Shown here: piece by piece, positions 15,698 to 26,766 of the stretch
Layout of the letters: each line of letters begins with the position of its first letter
Position numbering within the stretch: position 1 is the first letter of the stretch
From: CAZVYN01 sp964631125
GTDB taxonomy: Bacteria; Eisenbacteria; RBG-16-71-46; CAIMUX01
Assembly (NCBI GenBank): GCA_964631125.1
Contig: CAZVYN010000055.1
Span: 1-29,817, forward strand
Reading direction: 5' to 3'
DNA: 29,817 nucleotides
The notes under the pieces: model-generated
What the model was told of the DNA's origin: nothing
The model's input: the letters and a program-made list of their open reading frames with translations, nothing else
Database searches by the model: none
Made by a program: the position numbers and the translations under genes

Positions 15698-16875
15698 CCC
15701 CGCCCTGTTCGGTTCATCCTCGGGTCGTGACGACCCTCGCGACCCTGTTGTCCGTGTCCGTGCTCGCGTTCGGGATCGGCTGCGGCAAGAAGCAAGAGGG
15801 CGCTCCCGGCGGAGGCGGCTTCGAGATGCCGCCGACTCCGGTCGAAGCCGCCACCGTCGAAGTGCGCACCGTTTCGGACCGTTTCGAAGCGGTCGGAACG
15901 ATCGAAGCCGGCAACGCCATCACCGTGGTGGCCGAGATCGACGGCATCGTGACGAGTCTGCCGTTCAAGGAAGGATCTCGCGTCGCGAAGGGCGACCTCC
16001 TCGCGCAGTTCGATGACGTCCAGACCAGGGCCGATGTCGCGCGGAGTGAAGCGCTCCGCGATCAGGCGAAGTCTCGTTTCGATCGCATCAAGTCGGTCGT
16101 CGATCAGGGCGCCGGCACGGCGCAGGATATGGACGACGCGGCCGCCGACCTCAAGGTGGCGGAAGCCGACATGGCGTTGGCGCGGGATCGCCTGAGCAAG
16201 ACGCGGATCACGGCGCCCTGGGCCGGGTTCGTCGGCGCGCGCCGCCCGAGTCCCGGCGCCTATCTGCGGGCGGGCGAGTCGATCACCGACCTGGCCGATG
16301 TGTCTTCCCTGCGCGTGAACTTCTCGGCCCCCGAGCGCCATCTCCGCAATCTCGTACGCGGCTCACAGGTCGAGGTGACCACTCCCGCCTTCCCGGGCAT
16401 CTCGATCGCCGGCCAGATCGACGTGGTCGAACCGGTCATCGACGCGTCCACGCGCAGCGCGCGGATCGTGGCGCGAGTCGACAACCCGAACGACGAGTTG
16501 CGGCCCGGCATGTCGTGCAACGTCGCGGCGGTCCTGGCCGAGCGCGACTCTGCGTTGACCGTGCCCAACCAGGCTGTGTTGGTCGAAGGGACCGAGTTCT
16601 TCGTCTACGTCATCGGCCCGGACGGGACGGTCGGACGCGCGGCGGTGGTGCTCGGGACGCGCACGTCGGACCTGGTCGAGGTGCGCTCCGGGCTGACGGC
16701 GGGACAACAGGTGGTGACGGCGGGGCATCAGAAGATCTACCCCGGCGCGAAGGTGATGGCGATGCCGGCGGGTGGGATGCCGGCGGGTGGGCCGCCGGGC
16801 GGGGCGCCGGGCGGAGCGCCGGCGGCGGAGGCGGAGGCCGGAGGCGGCGGAAGTGAGAAGTCTGCCGGTCACTAG
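15694..16875 (+). CDS. RND efflux pump periplasmic adaptor (membrane-fusion protein, HlyD/AcrA type)
   Basis: 393 aa starting at GTG inside the stop of the previous gene (GTGA), with GGAGG four to five bases before. A signal peptide with Cys30 (AFGIGC) suggests a lipoprotein, although the -3 residue is Gly rather than Leu. The domains follow the AcrA order: a first beta-barrel/lipoyl half (GTIEAGNAITVVAEIDGIVT, then EGSRVAKGDLLAQFDD); an alpha-hairpin of Ala/Asp/Glu-rich helices (about residues 110-170); a second lipoyl half (SKTRITAPWAGFVGARR); a beta-barrel (LRVNFSAPERHLRNLVRGSQ); and a membrane-proximal domain. The C-terminus is a low-complexity Gly/Pro/Ala/Met tail (AGGMPAGGPPGGAPGGAPA) of no recognised function. 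It bridges the inner-membrane pump and the outer-membrane factor. Confidence 0.92.
   Translation: MTPPCSVHPRVVTTLATLLSVSVLAFGIGCGKKQEGAPGGGGFEMPPTPVEAATVEVRTVSDRFEAVGTIEAGNAITVVAEIDGIVTSLPFKEGSRVAKGDLLAQFDDVQTRADVARSEALRDQAKSRFDRIKSVVDQGAGTAQDMDDAAADLKVAEADMALARDRLSKTRITAPWAGFVGARRPSPGAYLRAGESITDLADVSSLRVNFSAPERHLRNLVRGSQVEVTTPAFPGISIAGQIDVVEPVIDASTRSARIVARVDNPNDELRPGMSCNVAAVLAERDSALTVPNQAVLVEGTEFFVYVIGPDGTVGRAAVVLGTRTSDLVEVRSGLTAGQQVVTAGHQKIYPGAKVMAMPAGGMPAGGPPGGAPGGAPAAEAEAGGGGSEKSAGH
16762..16791 (+). repeat. 15-base tandem duplication in the adaptor C-terminal tail
   Basis: Two exact copies of ATGCCGGCGGGTGGG encode MPAGG-MPAGG. They are followed by related GC-rich 12-base units that extend the Gly/Pro/Ala tail, suggesting replication slippage. 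Confidence 0.8.
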
Positions 16876-16912
16876 AGTCCCTTTCTAGAACTCCCAGAAC
16901 TCAGCGGATTGC

Positions 16913-16931
16913 GGCGCGCGAGGCGCGCGCC
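16913..16931 (+). other. Intercistronic GC hairpin between adaptor and pump genes
   Basis: A 7-bp all-GC stem (GGCGCGC / GCGCGCC) with loop GAGGC lies in the 77-base gap, 21 bases before the pump start codon. It has no T-tract, so it could tune mRNA stability or pump translation rather than end transcription. A second inverted repeat CTAGA-n7-TCTAG (16872-16888) spans the adaptor stop codon. Confidence 0.45.
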
Positions 16932-16952
16932 ACTACAGAAGGACCCCCCCGC

Positions 16953-19900
16953 ATGAAACTCAGCGAGATCTCCATCCAGCGACCCGTCCTGGCGACGGTG
17001 ATGAGTCTCGTCATCCTCTTGTTCGGATGGATCGCCTTCTCTCGGCTCCCGGTGCGCGAGTATCCGAACGTCGATCCGCCGATCGTCTCGATCACCACAT
17101 TCTACCGGGGCGCCAGCCCGAACGTGATCGAGACCGAGATCACCGACCCGATCGAAGAGGAACTGGCGACCCTCGAAGGCGTGAAGTCGATCACCTCCTC
17201 CAGCCAGGAGCAGGGATCGAGCGTCACGGTCGAGTTCGAACTCTCGCGCAAGATCGAAGAGGCGACCAACGACGTACGCGACAAGATCTCGCGCATCCGC
17301 GGTCTCCTGCCGAGCGAGGCGGACGATCCGATCGTCGAGAAGGTCGACGTCAACGCGCAGCCGATCTTCTGGCTCGGGCTCTCCAGCGACAAGCACACGG
17401 AGCTCGAGATCTCCGAGGTGGCCAGCCTCACGCTGAAGGAGAAGCTGCAGCGCCTGCCCGGCGTCGGCTCCGTCTTCATCGGCGCGGAACGGCGCTATGC
17501 GATGCGGGTCTGGCTCGATCCGCTGCGGATGGCCGCGCACGGCCTGACCGCGGGCGACATCGAAGCGGCGCTGCGCTCCGAGAACGCCGAGATCCCCGGA
17601 GGTCGGGTCGAGGGCGCCGAACGCGAGTTCTCCGTCCGCACCCGGGGGGAGCTTTCCTCGCAAGAGGAGTTCTCCAACGTCATCGTGGCGCGGCAGGGCG
17701 ACTCGCTCGTGCGGTTGCGCGACGTGGCCGAGGTCGAGATCGGCGCCGAGGACGAGCGCTCCATCGCGCGTTTCAACGGACGTCCCTGCGTCGGACTGGG
17801 GATCGTCAAGCAGTCGGACGGCAACACGCTGGACGTGGCCGAGCAGGTGCGCAATTCGCTCCCCGAACTGCGGACACTCCTCCCCGCCGGGATGATGTTG
17901 GACGTGGCGTACGACTCCTCCGTCTTCATCACCGAATCGATCTCCGAGGTGCGCGAGACGATCTTCATCGCGGTGCTGCTCGTATTCTTCGTCATCTTGG
18001 TCTTCCTGCGGAGCTGGCGGGCCACGCTGATTCCGGCCATCGCCATCCCGGTCTCGATCGTGGGCGCCTTCGCCGCGGCCTACTTCTTCGGCTTCACGAT
18101 CAACATCCTCACCCTGCTCGCCCTGGTGCTCGCGATCGGTCTGGTCGTCGACGACGCCATCGTCATGCTCGAAAACATCCACCGGCACATCGAGATGGGA
18201 AAGACGCGCCGACAAGCGGCCCTCGACGGAGCGCAGGAGATCGGCTTCGCCATCGTCGCGACCACCATCGCGCTCGTCGCGGTCTTCGTGCCGGTCGCGT
18301 TCCTCACCGGCACGGTCGGCCGACTCTTCAAGGAGTTCGGGATCATGGTGGCGGTGGCGGTGCTGCTCTCCGGCTTCGTCGCCTTGACCCTGACGCCGAT
18401 GCTCTGCGCACGGATGCTCCAGCCGGTCCACGGCGACGCCAAGCGGAGCCGATTGGCGAAGGGCTTCGACGCCTTCTTCGACGGACTCGATCGGGCCTAC
18501 GTCGGCACGCTGGCCTTGGCGCTGCGCTTTCGCGCCCTGGTCGTCATCGCAGCGATCGCTCTCGTCGCGGCGAGCGCTTTCATCTTCACGCTGCTCCCCC
18601 GCGAGCTCGCGCCGGTCGAGGACCGCGGCACCGCCTTCGGGATCGTGCTCGCCCCGGAGGGCGCCACGCTCGACTACACCGACCGTTACATGCGGCAGGT
18701 CGAGTCGTTCCTCCTTCCGTTGCCCGAACGGAACGCGCTCTTCACCGCGACCGGACTGGGCTTCGGCGGCCCGGGTCGTGTGACCAACGGGTTCGTGTTC
18801 CTGAACCTGAAGCCGAGGCACGAGCGGGAGAAGAGCCAGCAGCAAGTGGTGGGCGAGATGTTCGGCCCGCTCTTCTCGATCCCGGGGATCCTGGCCTTCC
18901 TCGTCAATCCGCCGAGCCTGGGCGGCGACTTCGGCTCTAGTCCGATCTCGTACGTGCTGCAGGCGGAGAGCTACGAGGAGCTCTCGCGCGCCCTCTCGAC
19001 CTTCATGGCCAAGGCGTCGGCCTTGGGCACGCTGGTCAACCTCGACACCGACCTGAAGCTGAACAAGCCGCAGCTCGACATCACGATCGACCGTGAGCGG
19101 GCGGCGCAGCTCGGCGTCTCGGTCACCGACATCGGGTCGACGTTGGAGGCGTTCCTCGGCGGACGCGTCATGTCGACGTTCAAGCGCGGCACCAAACAGT
19201 ACGACGTGATCGCGCAGCTCCGCCCGGCCAGCCGCTCGACGCCGGACGCGATCCAAGACATCTATCTGCGCGGATCGGGCGGTTTGGTGCAGTTGGCCAA
19301 TGTCGTTTCGATCCAGGAGACGGCGTCGCCCAAAGAACTCAACCACTACAACCGCGTGCGGTCGGCCACGGTCACGGCCAACCTCGCGCCGGGCGCCAAC
19401 CTCGGAGAGGCGTTGGACGCGCTCGACGGCATCTGGAAGAACGACCTCGGCCCCGGGATCAAGCGCGAGCTCTCGGGGCAATCCCGCGAGTTCCGCGACT
19501 CCAGCGGCAAGCTCTACGGTCTCTTCCTCCTGGCGATCATCTTCATCTATCTCGTCTTGGCGGCGCAGTTCGAGAGCTTCGTCCATCCCTTCACCATCTT
19601 GCTCTCGGTGCCGCTCGCGGTCTTCGGGGCTGTCTTCTCGCTCATGGTCATGGGGCAGTCGCTCAACATCTACTCGCAGATCGGTCTGATCATGCTGGTC
19701 GGATTGGTGACGAAGAACGCGATCCTCATCGTGGAGTACGCGAACCAACTCCGCGAACGGGGGCGGTCGATCCTCGACGCCGTGATGGAGGCCTCGCGGA
19801 TCCGTCTGCGGCCGATCTTGATGACGTCGTTCGCCACGATCTTCGGGATCCTGCCGATCGCGATCGGCATCGGCGCGGGAGGGGAGGCCAGAAGGCCGCT

Positions 19901-20036
19901 CGGCATCGCCGTGGTCGGCGGCATGCTCTTCTCGACCTTCTTGACGATCATCCTCGTCCCGGTCGTCTACACCCTGCTCGGGCGGCTCACCAAGACGAGG
20001 AAGCACCAGGAAGAGGCGGCCAGCCAGGCGGCCTGA
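16953..20036 (+). CDS. RND multidrug efflux pump inner-membrane protein (AcrB/HAE1 family)
   Basis: 1027 aa, the usual length of the family. The start MKLSEISIQRP at 16953 matches the typical AcrB-like N-terminus, with AAGGA nine bases upstream. The product is a proton-driven trimeric exporter in the inner membrane. TM1 is about residues 12-30, and a large periplasmic loop runs to about 330. TM2-6 follow and contain the proton-relay Asp pair Asp400-Asp401 (GLVVDDAIVMLENI). A second loop follows, then TM7-12 with the relay Lys921 (LVGLVTKNAILIVEYA). Conserved segments ILVFLRSWRATLIP and FKEFGIMVAVAV are present, and all expected relay residues are in place. It completes the TetR-regulated outer-membrane factor/adaptor/pump operon. 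Substrates are not predictable, and related pumps export drugs, dyes, solvents or lipids. Seven-base GCCTGAG repeats span the stop codon. Confidence 0.97.
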   Translation: MKLSEISIQRPVLATVMSLVILLFGWIAFSRLPVREYPNVDPPIVSITTFYRGASPNVIETEITDPIEEELATLEGVKSITSSSQEQGSSVTVEFELSRKIEEATNDVRDKISRIRGLLPSEADDPIVEKVDVNAQPIFWLGLSSDKHTELEISEVASLTLKEKLQRLPGVGSVFIGAERRYAMRVWLDPLRMAAHGLTAGDIEAALRSENAEIPGGRVEGAEREFSVRTRGELSSQEEFSNVIVARQGDSLVRLRDVAEVEIGAEDERSIARFNGRPCVGLGIVKQSDGNTLDVAEQVRNSLPELRTLLPAGMMLDVAYDSSVFITESISEVRETIFIAVLLVFFVILVFLRSWRATLIPAIAIPVSIVGAFAAAYFFGFTINILTLLALVLAIGLVVDDAIVMLENIHRHIEMGKTRRQAALDGAQEIGFAIVATTIALVAVFVPVAFLTGTVGRLFKEFGIMVAVAVLLSGFVALTLTPMLCARMLQPVHGDAKRSRLAKGFDAFFDGLDRAYVGTLALALRFRALVVIAAIALVAASAFIFTLLPRELAPVEDRGTAFGIVLAPEGATLDYTDRYMRQVESFLLPLPERNALFTATGLGFGGPGRVTNGFVFLNLKPRHEREKSQQQVVGEMFGPLFSIPGILAFLVNPPSLGGDFGSSPISYVLQAESYEELSRALSTFMAKASALGTLVNLDTDLKLNKPQLDITIDRERAAQLGVSVTDIGSTLEAFLGGRVMSTFKRGTKQYDVIAQLRPASRSTPDAIQDIYLRGSGGLVQLANVVSIQETASPKELNHYNRVRSATVTANLAPGANLGEALDALDGIWKNDLGPGIKRELSGQSREFRDSSGKLYGLFLLAIIFIYLVLAAQFESFVHPFTILLSVPLAVFGAVFSLMVMGQSLNIYSQIGLIMLVGLVTKNAILIVEYANQLRERGRSILDAVMEASRIRLRPILMTSFATIFGILPIAIGIGAGGEARRPLGIAVVGGMLFSTFLTIILVPVVYTLLGRLTKTRKHQEEAASQAA

Positions 20037-20113
20037 GGCCTGAGGCCGAACGGTCCGCAACACGGGTGGCGCCGCCGGATAAAGATGGTCCCGTGATCGG
20101 CCGATCCCTTCCT

Positions 20114-20139
20114 CGAACCGCAAGGGGCCTTGCGGTTCG
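20114..20139. repeat. Long perfect inverted repeat before the hybrid kinase gene
   Basis: Two 12-base arms (CGAACCGCAAGG and CCTTGCGGTTCG) are separated by GG. As RNA this makes a stem of about 10 bp with a GGGGCC loop, followed two bases later by GAGGAG and then the ATG at 20151. As DNA it is a 26-bp near-continuous palindrome suited to a dimeric regulator. No T-tract follows. Confidence 0.85.
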
Positions 20140-20150
20140 GCGAGGAGAGT

Positions 20151-22160
<2,010 letters not shown>

Positions 22161-24021
22161 AGCGTCCGACCGACTCCCGCAGCCCACCGGGTCGGCTTCG
22201 GGCTGACCAGAGATTCGAGTGCCGCTCGGCCAGGCGGTCGATCCGCTCCGCGAGCTCGTGGCGCGCGCGTGGATCAACGCTCTCGAGCTGCGCGCCGTCT
22301 CCCACGCGCAGACGTGCGCTCCCCAGATCGGCCGCCGCCTGCAGCAGTTCGGCGGCCCACGTCACTTCATCGCGCCAAAGCCTCTCTTCGCCTGCGCCGC
22401 GGTTTGCCGGCAATGCCGTGACCGCTTGTCGCGCCATTTCGCGCGCACGCTCCAGCCCCTCTTCGCGCACCCCTTCGACTTCCGCGTGCGGCCAGGGTCG
22501 GTCGGCCCAGAGGAGGAAGCGAAACAGCGCGGAACCGTTGCGATTGAGAGCGCCGCTCGCCCAACCGACCTCCCCTAGCGTCCAGACCGCTCGGCCGAAC
22601 GGGGCGCGGTAGATCCAGGCGTCGAGCGCGGATTGCCAGTCGAGCGGCGCCCAAGACTCGTGCGCCGCGCTGTTCCAACCGAAGGCGGCGCCGAAGAGGA
22701 TCCCGGGGTCGGAGACGGGGCGCGGCTGCCAGTGGCCGTGGTCGCCCCAGTCGGTCACCAACAGGCCGAGGGCGCCATGGTTGCGCGCGGCCTTGGCGGC
22801 GCGCGCGATGTTATCGCGCGCGTTTCGCACCCGGCCGCCGATCGAGTTCCATCCGCTCGTGCCGGGACAGACGATGAACCGCAGGCCGGCGGCGGCAAAG
22901 CGTGCGACCTCCTCTTCGAAGGGATGATCGGCCTCGTAGCCCCAGGTCAGTGCGGTCGCGTCGCTCGGCAGATCCGGAATGCGGTCGGGATGGTGCAGGA
23001 TCACATCGCCCCAGAACTGGATCGTGCGCCCCTGCTCCGCGGCCAGCCCTCGCACGCGCGTCAGGAAGTCGACGTAGACGCGGTCGGCGCCTCGTTCACG
23101 CACGATCTCGGCCGAGCGTCCGGCGCCGAGGTCGAAGGTCTCGTCGAGACCGACGTTGAACTGCGTGCTGGTGAACTGGGGAAGGAGCTGCGCGTAGAGA
23201 TCGGCCAGCAGTTCGAAGGTGCGGGGATCGACGGCGCAGAGTGAGTACGGCTCGCCGTTCGGCGTGAACGCAGTGACATAGCCATCCGGACATTCCGCGA
23301 GCGGACGGTACCGCGGATGCGTGAGCCAGCGGTGGAAGTGCCCGAAGCTGTTCTGGTTGGGAACCAACTCGATCCCGCGCGCGCGGCAGAAGCGATCGAT
23401 CTCGCGGATCTCCTCCGCGCTGAACGGACTCGCCTCGCGCCAGACCTCTTCATGGCCGACATAGGCGAAGGTGTGCTCCATGTAGAGCTGCAGTTGGTTG
23501 TACTTGAGCCGCGCCAATTGCTCGATCAGCGAGCGGAGCGTCTCCATCTTCGGCACTCGATCGCGGCTCACATCCAAGAGGAACCCGCGCACCGACAGGT
23601 CGGGCCAGTCCTCGATTGCGATGGCCTCTAGACGGACATCGCCCGGCGATGTCCGTCTCCCCACCTCTACCCACTGCTCCAACGTCGTCCAAGCCCGAAA
23701 CGCCCCCAACGCCCCCCGCGCCACGACCTCCACGCCCGACTCCGACACCCTCAGTCGATACCGCTCCGCCGATAACTCCGGCTCGAACGCGAACCGCACC
23801 GGCGCGCCGAACTCCGCGACACGACTTCGCAATTCAATCCAGAGCGGATGCGTACCCTCCGGTATCCCTTCGATCGCTGCGCGCGCGCCGCTGGGATCGA
23901 GCCTCAACGGCGCACCCCCGCGCGCGAGCCGCTTCGGAATCGGGCAGAGGTCTCCGGATGCCTCGGTCACCATCCACTCCCACTCACGGGTGAAAATCGT
24001 CCGTCCGTTCGGTTACCCTGC

Positions 24022-24035
24022 GTCGATTCGTCGAC
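24022..24035. other. Short hairpin with TTCG loop in a divergent promoter region
   Basis: GTCGA-TTCG-TCGAC is a perfect 5-bp stem with a UUCG tetraloop when transcribed. It lies in the 96-base gap between the divergent GH20 and DinB-like genes, 34 bases before the latter's start. It could be a leader structure or a dyad for a regulator. Confidence 0.4.
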
Positions 24036-24069
24036 CCGACCTTTCCGTAAACTCGAGGAGACTTCCGCC

Positions 24070-24579
24070 ATGGCCATTCGCGATGGATTCCTTCCGGAGA
24101 TGGAATTGGAGTTCGCAGCCACGCGCCGCGTCCTCGAACGCGTCCCTGAGGATAAAGCGGATTGGCGGCCGCACGCGAAGTCGACCCCCTTGGGGCAGCT
24201 CGCTCAGCATGTCGCGGAGCTTCCCGGTTGGAGCGGGGCCATCCTCGCCTCGGACCATTACGATCTCGCGCCTCCCGACGGCCCACCCTACACCCCGCCG
24301 GTCTGGCGGAGCCGAAAGGAACTGCTCGCCGGGTTCGACGAGAAAGTCGCAGCCGCCATGCAGACCGTAAAGGGATTCGACGATGATGCCTTCCACGCTC
24401 CCTGGAGTCTGAAGAAAAGTGGGGGGACGCTGATGACGATGCCCCGAACCGCGGTGCTCCGCTCCTTCATCCTGAACCACCTCATCCACCACCGCGCGCA
24501 ACTCACAGTATATCTCCGCATGAACGATATCCCCCTCCCCGCCATCTACGGGCCGAGTGCTGATGAGGGCGGAATGTAG
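24070..24579 (+). CDS. DinB-family protein (DinB_2 type)
   Basis: 169 aa from the ATG at 24070, with GAGGAG at 24055-24060 nine bases upstream; a longer upstream frame is rejected. The family's metal-binding His triad is complete: His47 (LGQLAQHVAELPGW), and His137 and His141 in the HxxxH-R element NHLIHHRAQL. The C-terminal NDIPLPAIYGPSADE is the usual ending of this subgroup. The reaction is unknown; relatives include thiol-dependent enzymes and stress proteins. Its TAG shares one base with the GTG of the amino-acid-binding lipoprotein gene, so it heads the ABC-transporter operon. It is only distantly similar to the DinB-like protein at 12892-13359. Confidence 0.85.
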   Translation: MAIRDGFLPEMELEFAATRRVLERVPEDKADWRPHAKSTPLGQLAQHVAELPGWSGAILASDHYDLAPPDGPPYTPPVWRSRKELLAGFDEKVAAAMQTVKGFDDDAFHAPWSLKKSGGTLMTMPRTAVLRSFILNHLIHHRAQLTVYLRMNDIPLPAIYGPSADEGGM

Positions 24580-25391
24580 TGCGACGGAACGGCGCGCTAC
24601 TCCGCCTTCGCGGCGCCTTCCCCGTCACACTGACGTGGTCGCTTCTAGCCCTCTTCTCCACCCTCCTCTCCTCCTGCACCCCCGACCCGCGCACCACGCT
24701 CGAGCGCATCCAGGCCACCAAACTCCTCCGCGTCGGCACCGACGCCACCTACCCGCCCTTCGAAACGATCGATCCCAAGTCCGGTCAACTCGTCGGCTTC
24801 GACATCGACCTGCTCCGCGCCCTCGGCCGTTCGCTCGGCGCCGAAACCGAGTTCATCGTCGTCCCGTTCGACGGCATCATCGCCGGCCTGAAGGGCGGGA
24901 AGTACGACGCCATCGCCTCTGCGCTGACGATCACGCCGGAACGCGCCGCGGAGGTGCTGTTCACCGCGCCCTATGCGGCCGCCGGGCAATCGATCGCTGT
25001 CCGCGCCAACGACGGATCGATCACCGATTTCGAGGGGCTGGTCCGTCGCAAGATCGGGGTGCAGCTCGGCACGACCGGCGAACTGGAGGCAGAGAAGGCG
25101 ATCGGCGCCCAGGTGGTCTCGTTCGACGCCATCGGTAATGCGTTCCGAGACCTGGAGAATCGCAACGTCGATGCGGTCATCGCCGACACGCCCACCGCGC
25201 GGCTCTTCCAACGCGAGCACGGGTCGATCCGCATCGTCGGCGCGCCGCTGACCAACGAGGAGTATGGGATCGCGCTGCGCAGCTCCGACGCGACGCTGAA
25301 AGCCGCCTTCGATCGAGAACTCGCGGCGATGCAGCAGTCAGGAGAACTGTCCAAGCTGCTGGAGAAGTGGGGATTCGAACCGACCCCGTGA
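24579..25391 (+). CDS. Polar amino-acid ABC transporter substrate-binding lipoprotein (family 3)
   Basis: 270 aa starting at GTG in a TAGTG junction. The signal peptide ends in a lipobox L30-S-S-C33, so it is a lipoprotein in the periplasmic space. The mature part is a family-3 solute-binding fold: LLRVGTDATYPPFETID, then LVGFDIDLLRALGRSLG, then DGIIAGLKGGKYDAIASALT. The Arg in TITPERAAEVLF and the Asp in NVDAVIADTPTARL are the residues that hold the carboxylate and amino group of the bound amino acid in the family, so an alpha-amino acid ligand is likely. The exact ligand is unknown. It feeds the permease and ATPase encoded next, and its TGA overlaps the permease GTG by 4 bases. Confidence 0.92.
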   Translation: MRRNGALLRLRGAFPVTLTWSLLALFSTLLSSCTPDPRTTLERIQATKLLRVGTDATYPPFETIDPKSGQLVGFDIDLLRALGRSLGAETEFIVVPFDGIIAGLKGGKYDAIASALTITPERAAEVLFTAPYAAAGQSIAVRANDGSITDFEGLVRRKIGVQLGTTGELEAEKAIGAQVVSFDAIGNAFRDLENRNVDAVIADTPTARLFQREHGSIRIVGAPLTNEEYGIALRSSDATLKAAFDRELAAMQQSGELSKLLEKWGFEPTP

Positions 25392-26035
25392 GCCAGTTCC
25401 TCGAGATCCTCCGGTTCCTCCTCCCCGCCGTCCCGGAGACCTTGAAGGTCACCTTCGTCTCCTTCGCTCTCGCCCTCTCGCTCGGTCTGCTCATCGGATT
25501 GCTGCGCATCCAGAAGCGCGCGCCGTGGAACTGGCTCGGGCGCGCGTACGTCGACGGCATCCGCGGCATCCCGCTCTTGGTCCTGGTCTTCTTCGTCTAC
25601 TTCGGACTCGGCAAGGTCGTGAACTTGCCGCAATTCGCCGCCGGCGTGCTCGCGATCGGGATCTGTTACTCGGCTTACGTCGGGGAGTCGTTGCGCGCCG
25701 GGATCGAAGCGATCCCGCGCGGACAATGGGAGGCGGCCCGTTCGCTCGGCCTCTCCTGGACCCAGACGATGCGCTTCGTCGTCCTGCCGCAGGCCTTTCG
25801 GATCGTGCTCCCGCCGATCATGAACGACTTCATCTCGTGCCTGAAGGACTCGTCGCTCGTCTCGATCATCGGCCTGCGTGAACTGACGCTGGCCGGTCGG
25901 CAGTATTCCTCCGGCACCTTCGTCGACTTCCAGACCTGGCTCGTCGTCGGGTTGCTCTACCTGTTGATGACGGTCGCGGCGACGCGCGTCGCATCGATCA
26001 TCGAACGGCGACTCCGGCCCGCGGGCGCCGCGTGA
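25388..26035 (+). CDS. Polar amino-acid ABC transporter permease
   Basis: 215 aa from the GTG overlapping the upstream stop (GTGA). An alternative GTG at 25367 inside the previous gene would add 7 residues. The protein is a small inner-membrane permease of the HisM/GlnP type with about five membrane helices (VTFVSFALALSLGLLIGL, PLLVLVFFVYFGLGKVV, and others). It carries the cytoplasmic EAA loop, EAIPRGQWEAARSLGL, which docks on the ATPase, followed by TQTMRFVVLPQAFRIVLPP. Only one permease gene is present, so it is predicted to work as a homodimer. Its stop overlaps the ATPase start by 4 bases. Confidence 0.92.
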   Translation: MSQFLEILRFLLPAVPETLKVTFVSFALALSLGLLIGLLRIQKRAPWNWLGRAYVDGIRGIPLLVLVFFVYFGLGKVVNLPQFAAGVLAIGICYSAYVGESLRAGIEAIPRGQWEAARSLGLSWTQTMRFVVLPQAFRIVLPPIMNDFISCLKDSSLVSIIGLRELTLAGRQYSSGTFVDFQTWLVVGLLYLLMTVAATRVASIIERRLRPAGAA

Positions 26036-26766
26036 TCCGAATCGAAACGGTCTCGAAGCGATTCCACGCGCACCTGGCGGTCGACGCGGTGTCGTTCGAC
26101 GTGCCGGTCTCGACCGTGACGGCCTTGATCGGCCCCTCCGGCTCCGGCAAGAGCACCGTGCTCCGCATGATCAACGGACTGGAGCGAATGGACACTGGGC
26201 GCATCCTCTTGGACGGCGTCCCGCTCGATCATGGCGCGAAGAACCTCGACCAGATCCGCGCGGAGACTGGGATGGTCTTCCAACAGTTCAATCTCTTCCC
26301 GCATCTGCGCGTGATCGACAATCTCTGCCTGGCGCCGCGCGTCGCTCGCGGCCGCGCGCGCAGCGAGGTCGAGCCGGAAGCGCACGCGCTGCTGGAGAAG
26401 GTCGGGCTGACCGGCAAGGCGGAGCGCTATCCCGCGCAGCTCTCCGGCGGTGAACAGCAGCGGGTCGCCATCGCGCGCGCTCTCTGTATGCGACCGAAGG
26501 TGCTGTTGTTCGACGAACCGACCTCCGCCCTCGATCCCGAGCGGATCCAGGAGGTGCTCGATGTCATCGGCGCGTTGGCGCGAGAGGGACGCACGATGGT
26601 GATCGCGACGCATGAGATGGGGTTCGCGCGCGAGGTCGCAACGCAGGTGGTGCTATTGGATCACGGAGCGGTGGTGGAGATCGGCCCGCCGTCCCAGTTG
26701 TTCGGGGCGCCCCGGGAACTCAGAACGCGCGAGTTTCTCGCGCGGGTCATCAAGCCGACTTCCTGA
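26032..26766 (+). CDS. Polar amino-acid ABC transporter ATP-binding protein (GlnQ/HisP type)
   Basis: 244 aa, standard length, starting at GTG in a GTGA overlap. All catalytic motifs are present: Walker A GPSGSGKST at 34-42, Q-loop VFQQFNLFPHL, signature LSGGEQQR from 137, Walker B LLFDEP with Asp161 and Glu162, and switch His in IATHEMGFA. The D-loop TSALDPE is intact. It powers import of the amino acid delivered by the binding lipoprotein. It is the last gene of the DinB/ABC operon and overlaps the convergent histidine kinase gene by 17 bases (26750-26766), leaving no room for a separate terminator. Confidence 0.96.
   Translation: MIRIETVSKRFHAHLAVDAVSFDVPVSTVTALIGPSGSGKSTVLRMINGLERMDTGRILLDGVPLDHGAKNLDQIRAETGMVFQQFNLFPHLRVIDNLCLAPRVARGRARSEVEPEAHALLEKVGLTGKAERYPAQLSGGEQQRVAIARALCMRPKVLLFDEPTSALDPERIQEVLDVIGALAREGRTMVIATHEMGFAREVATQVVLLDHGAVVEIGPPSQLFGAPRELRTREFLARVIKPTS

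Noticed and set aside
16920..16931. Riboswitch or intrinsic terminator before the pump gene
   Set aside because: Only a simple GC hairpin is seen, with no conserved aptamer sequence and no T-tract.
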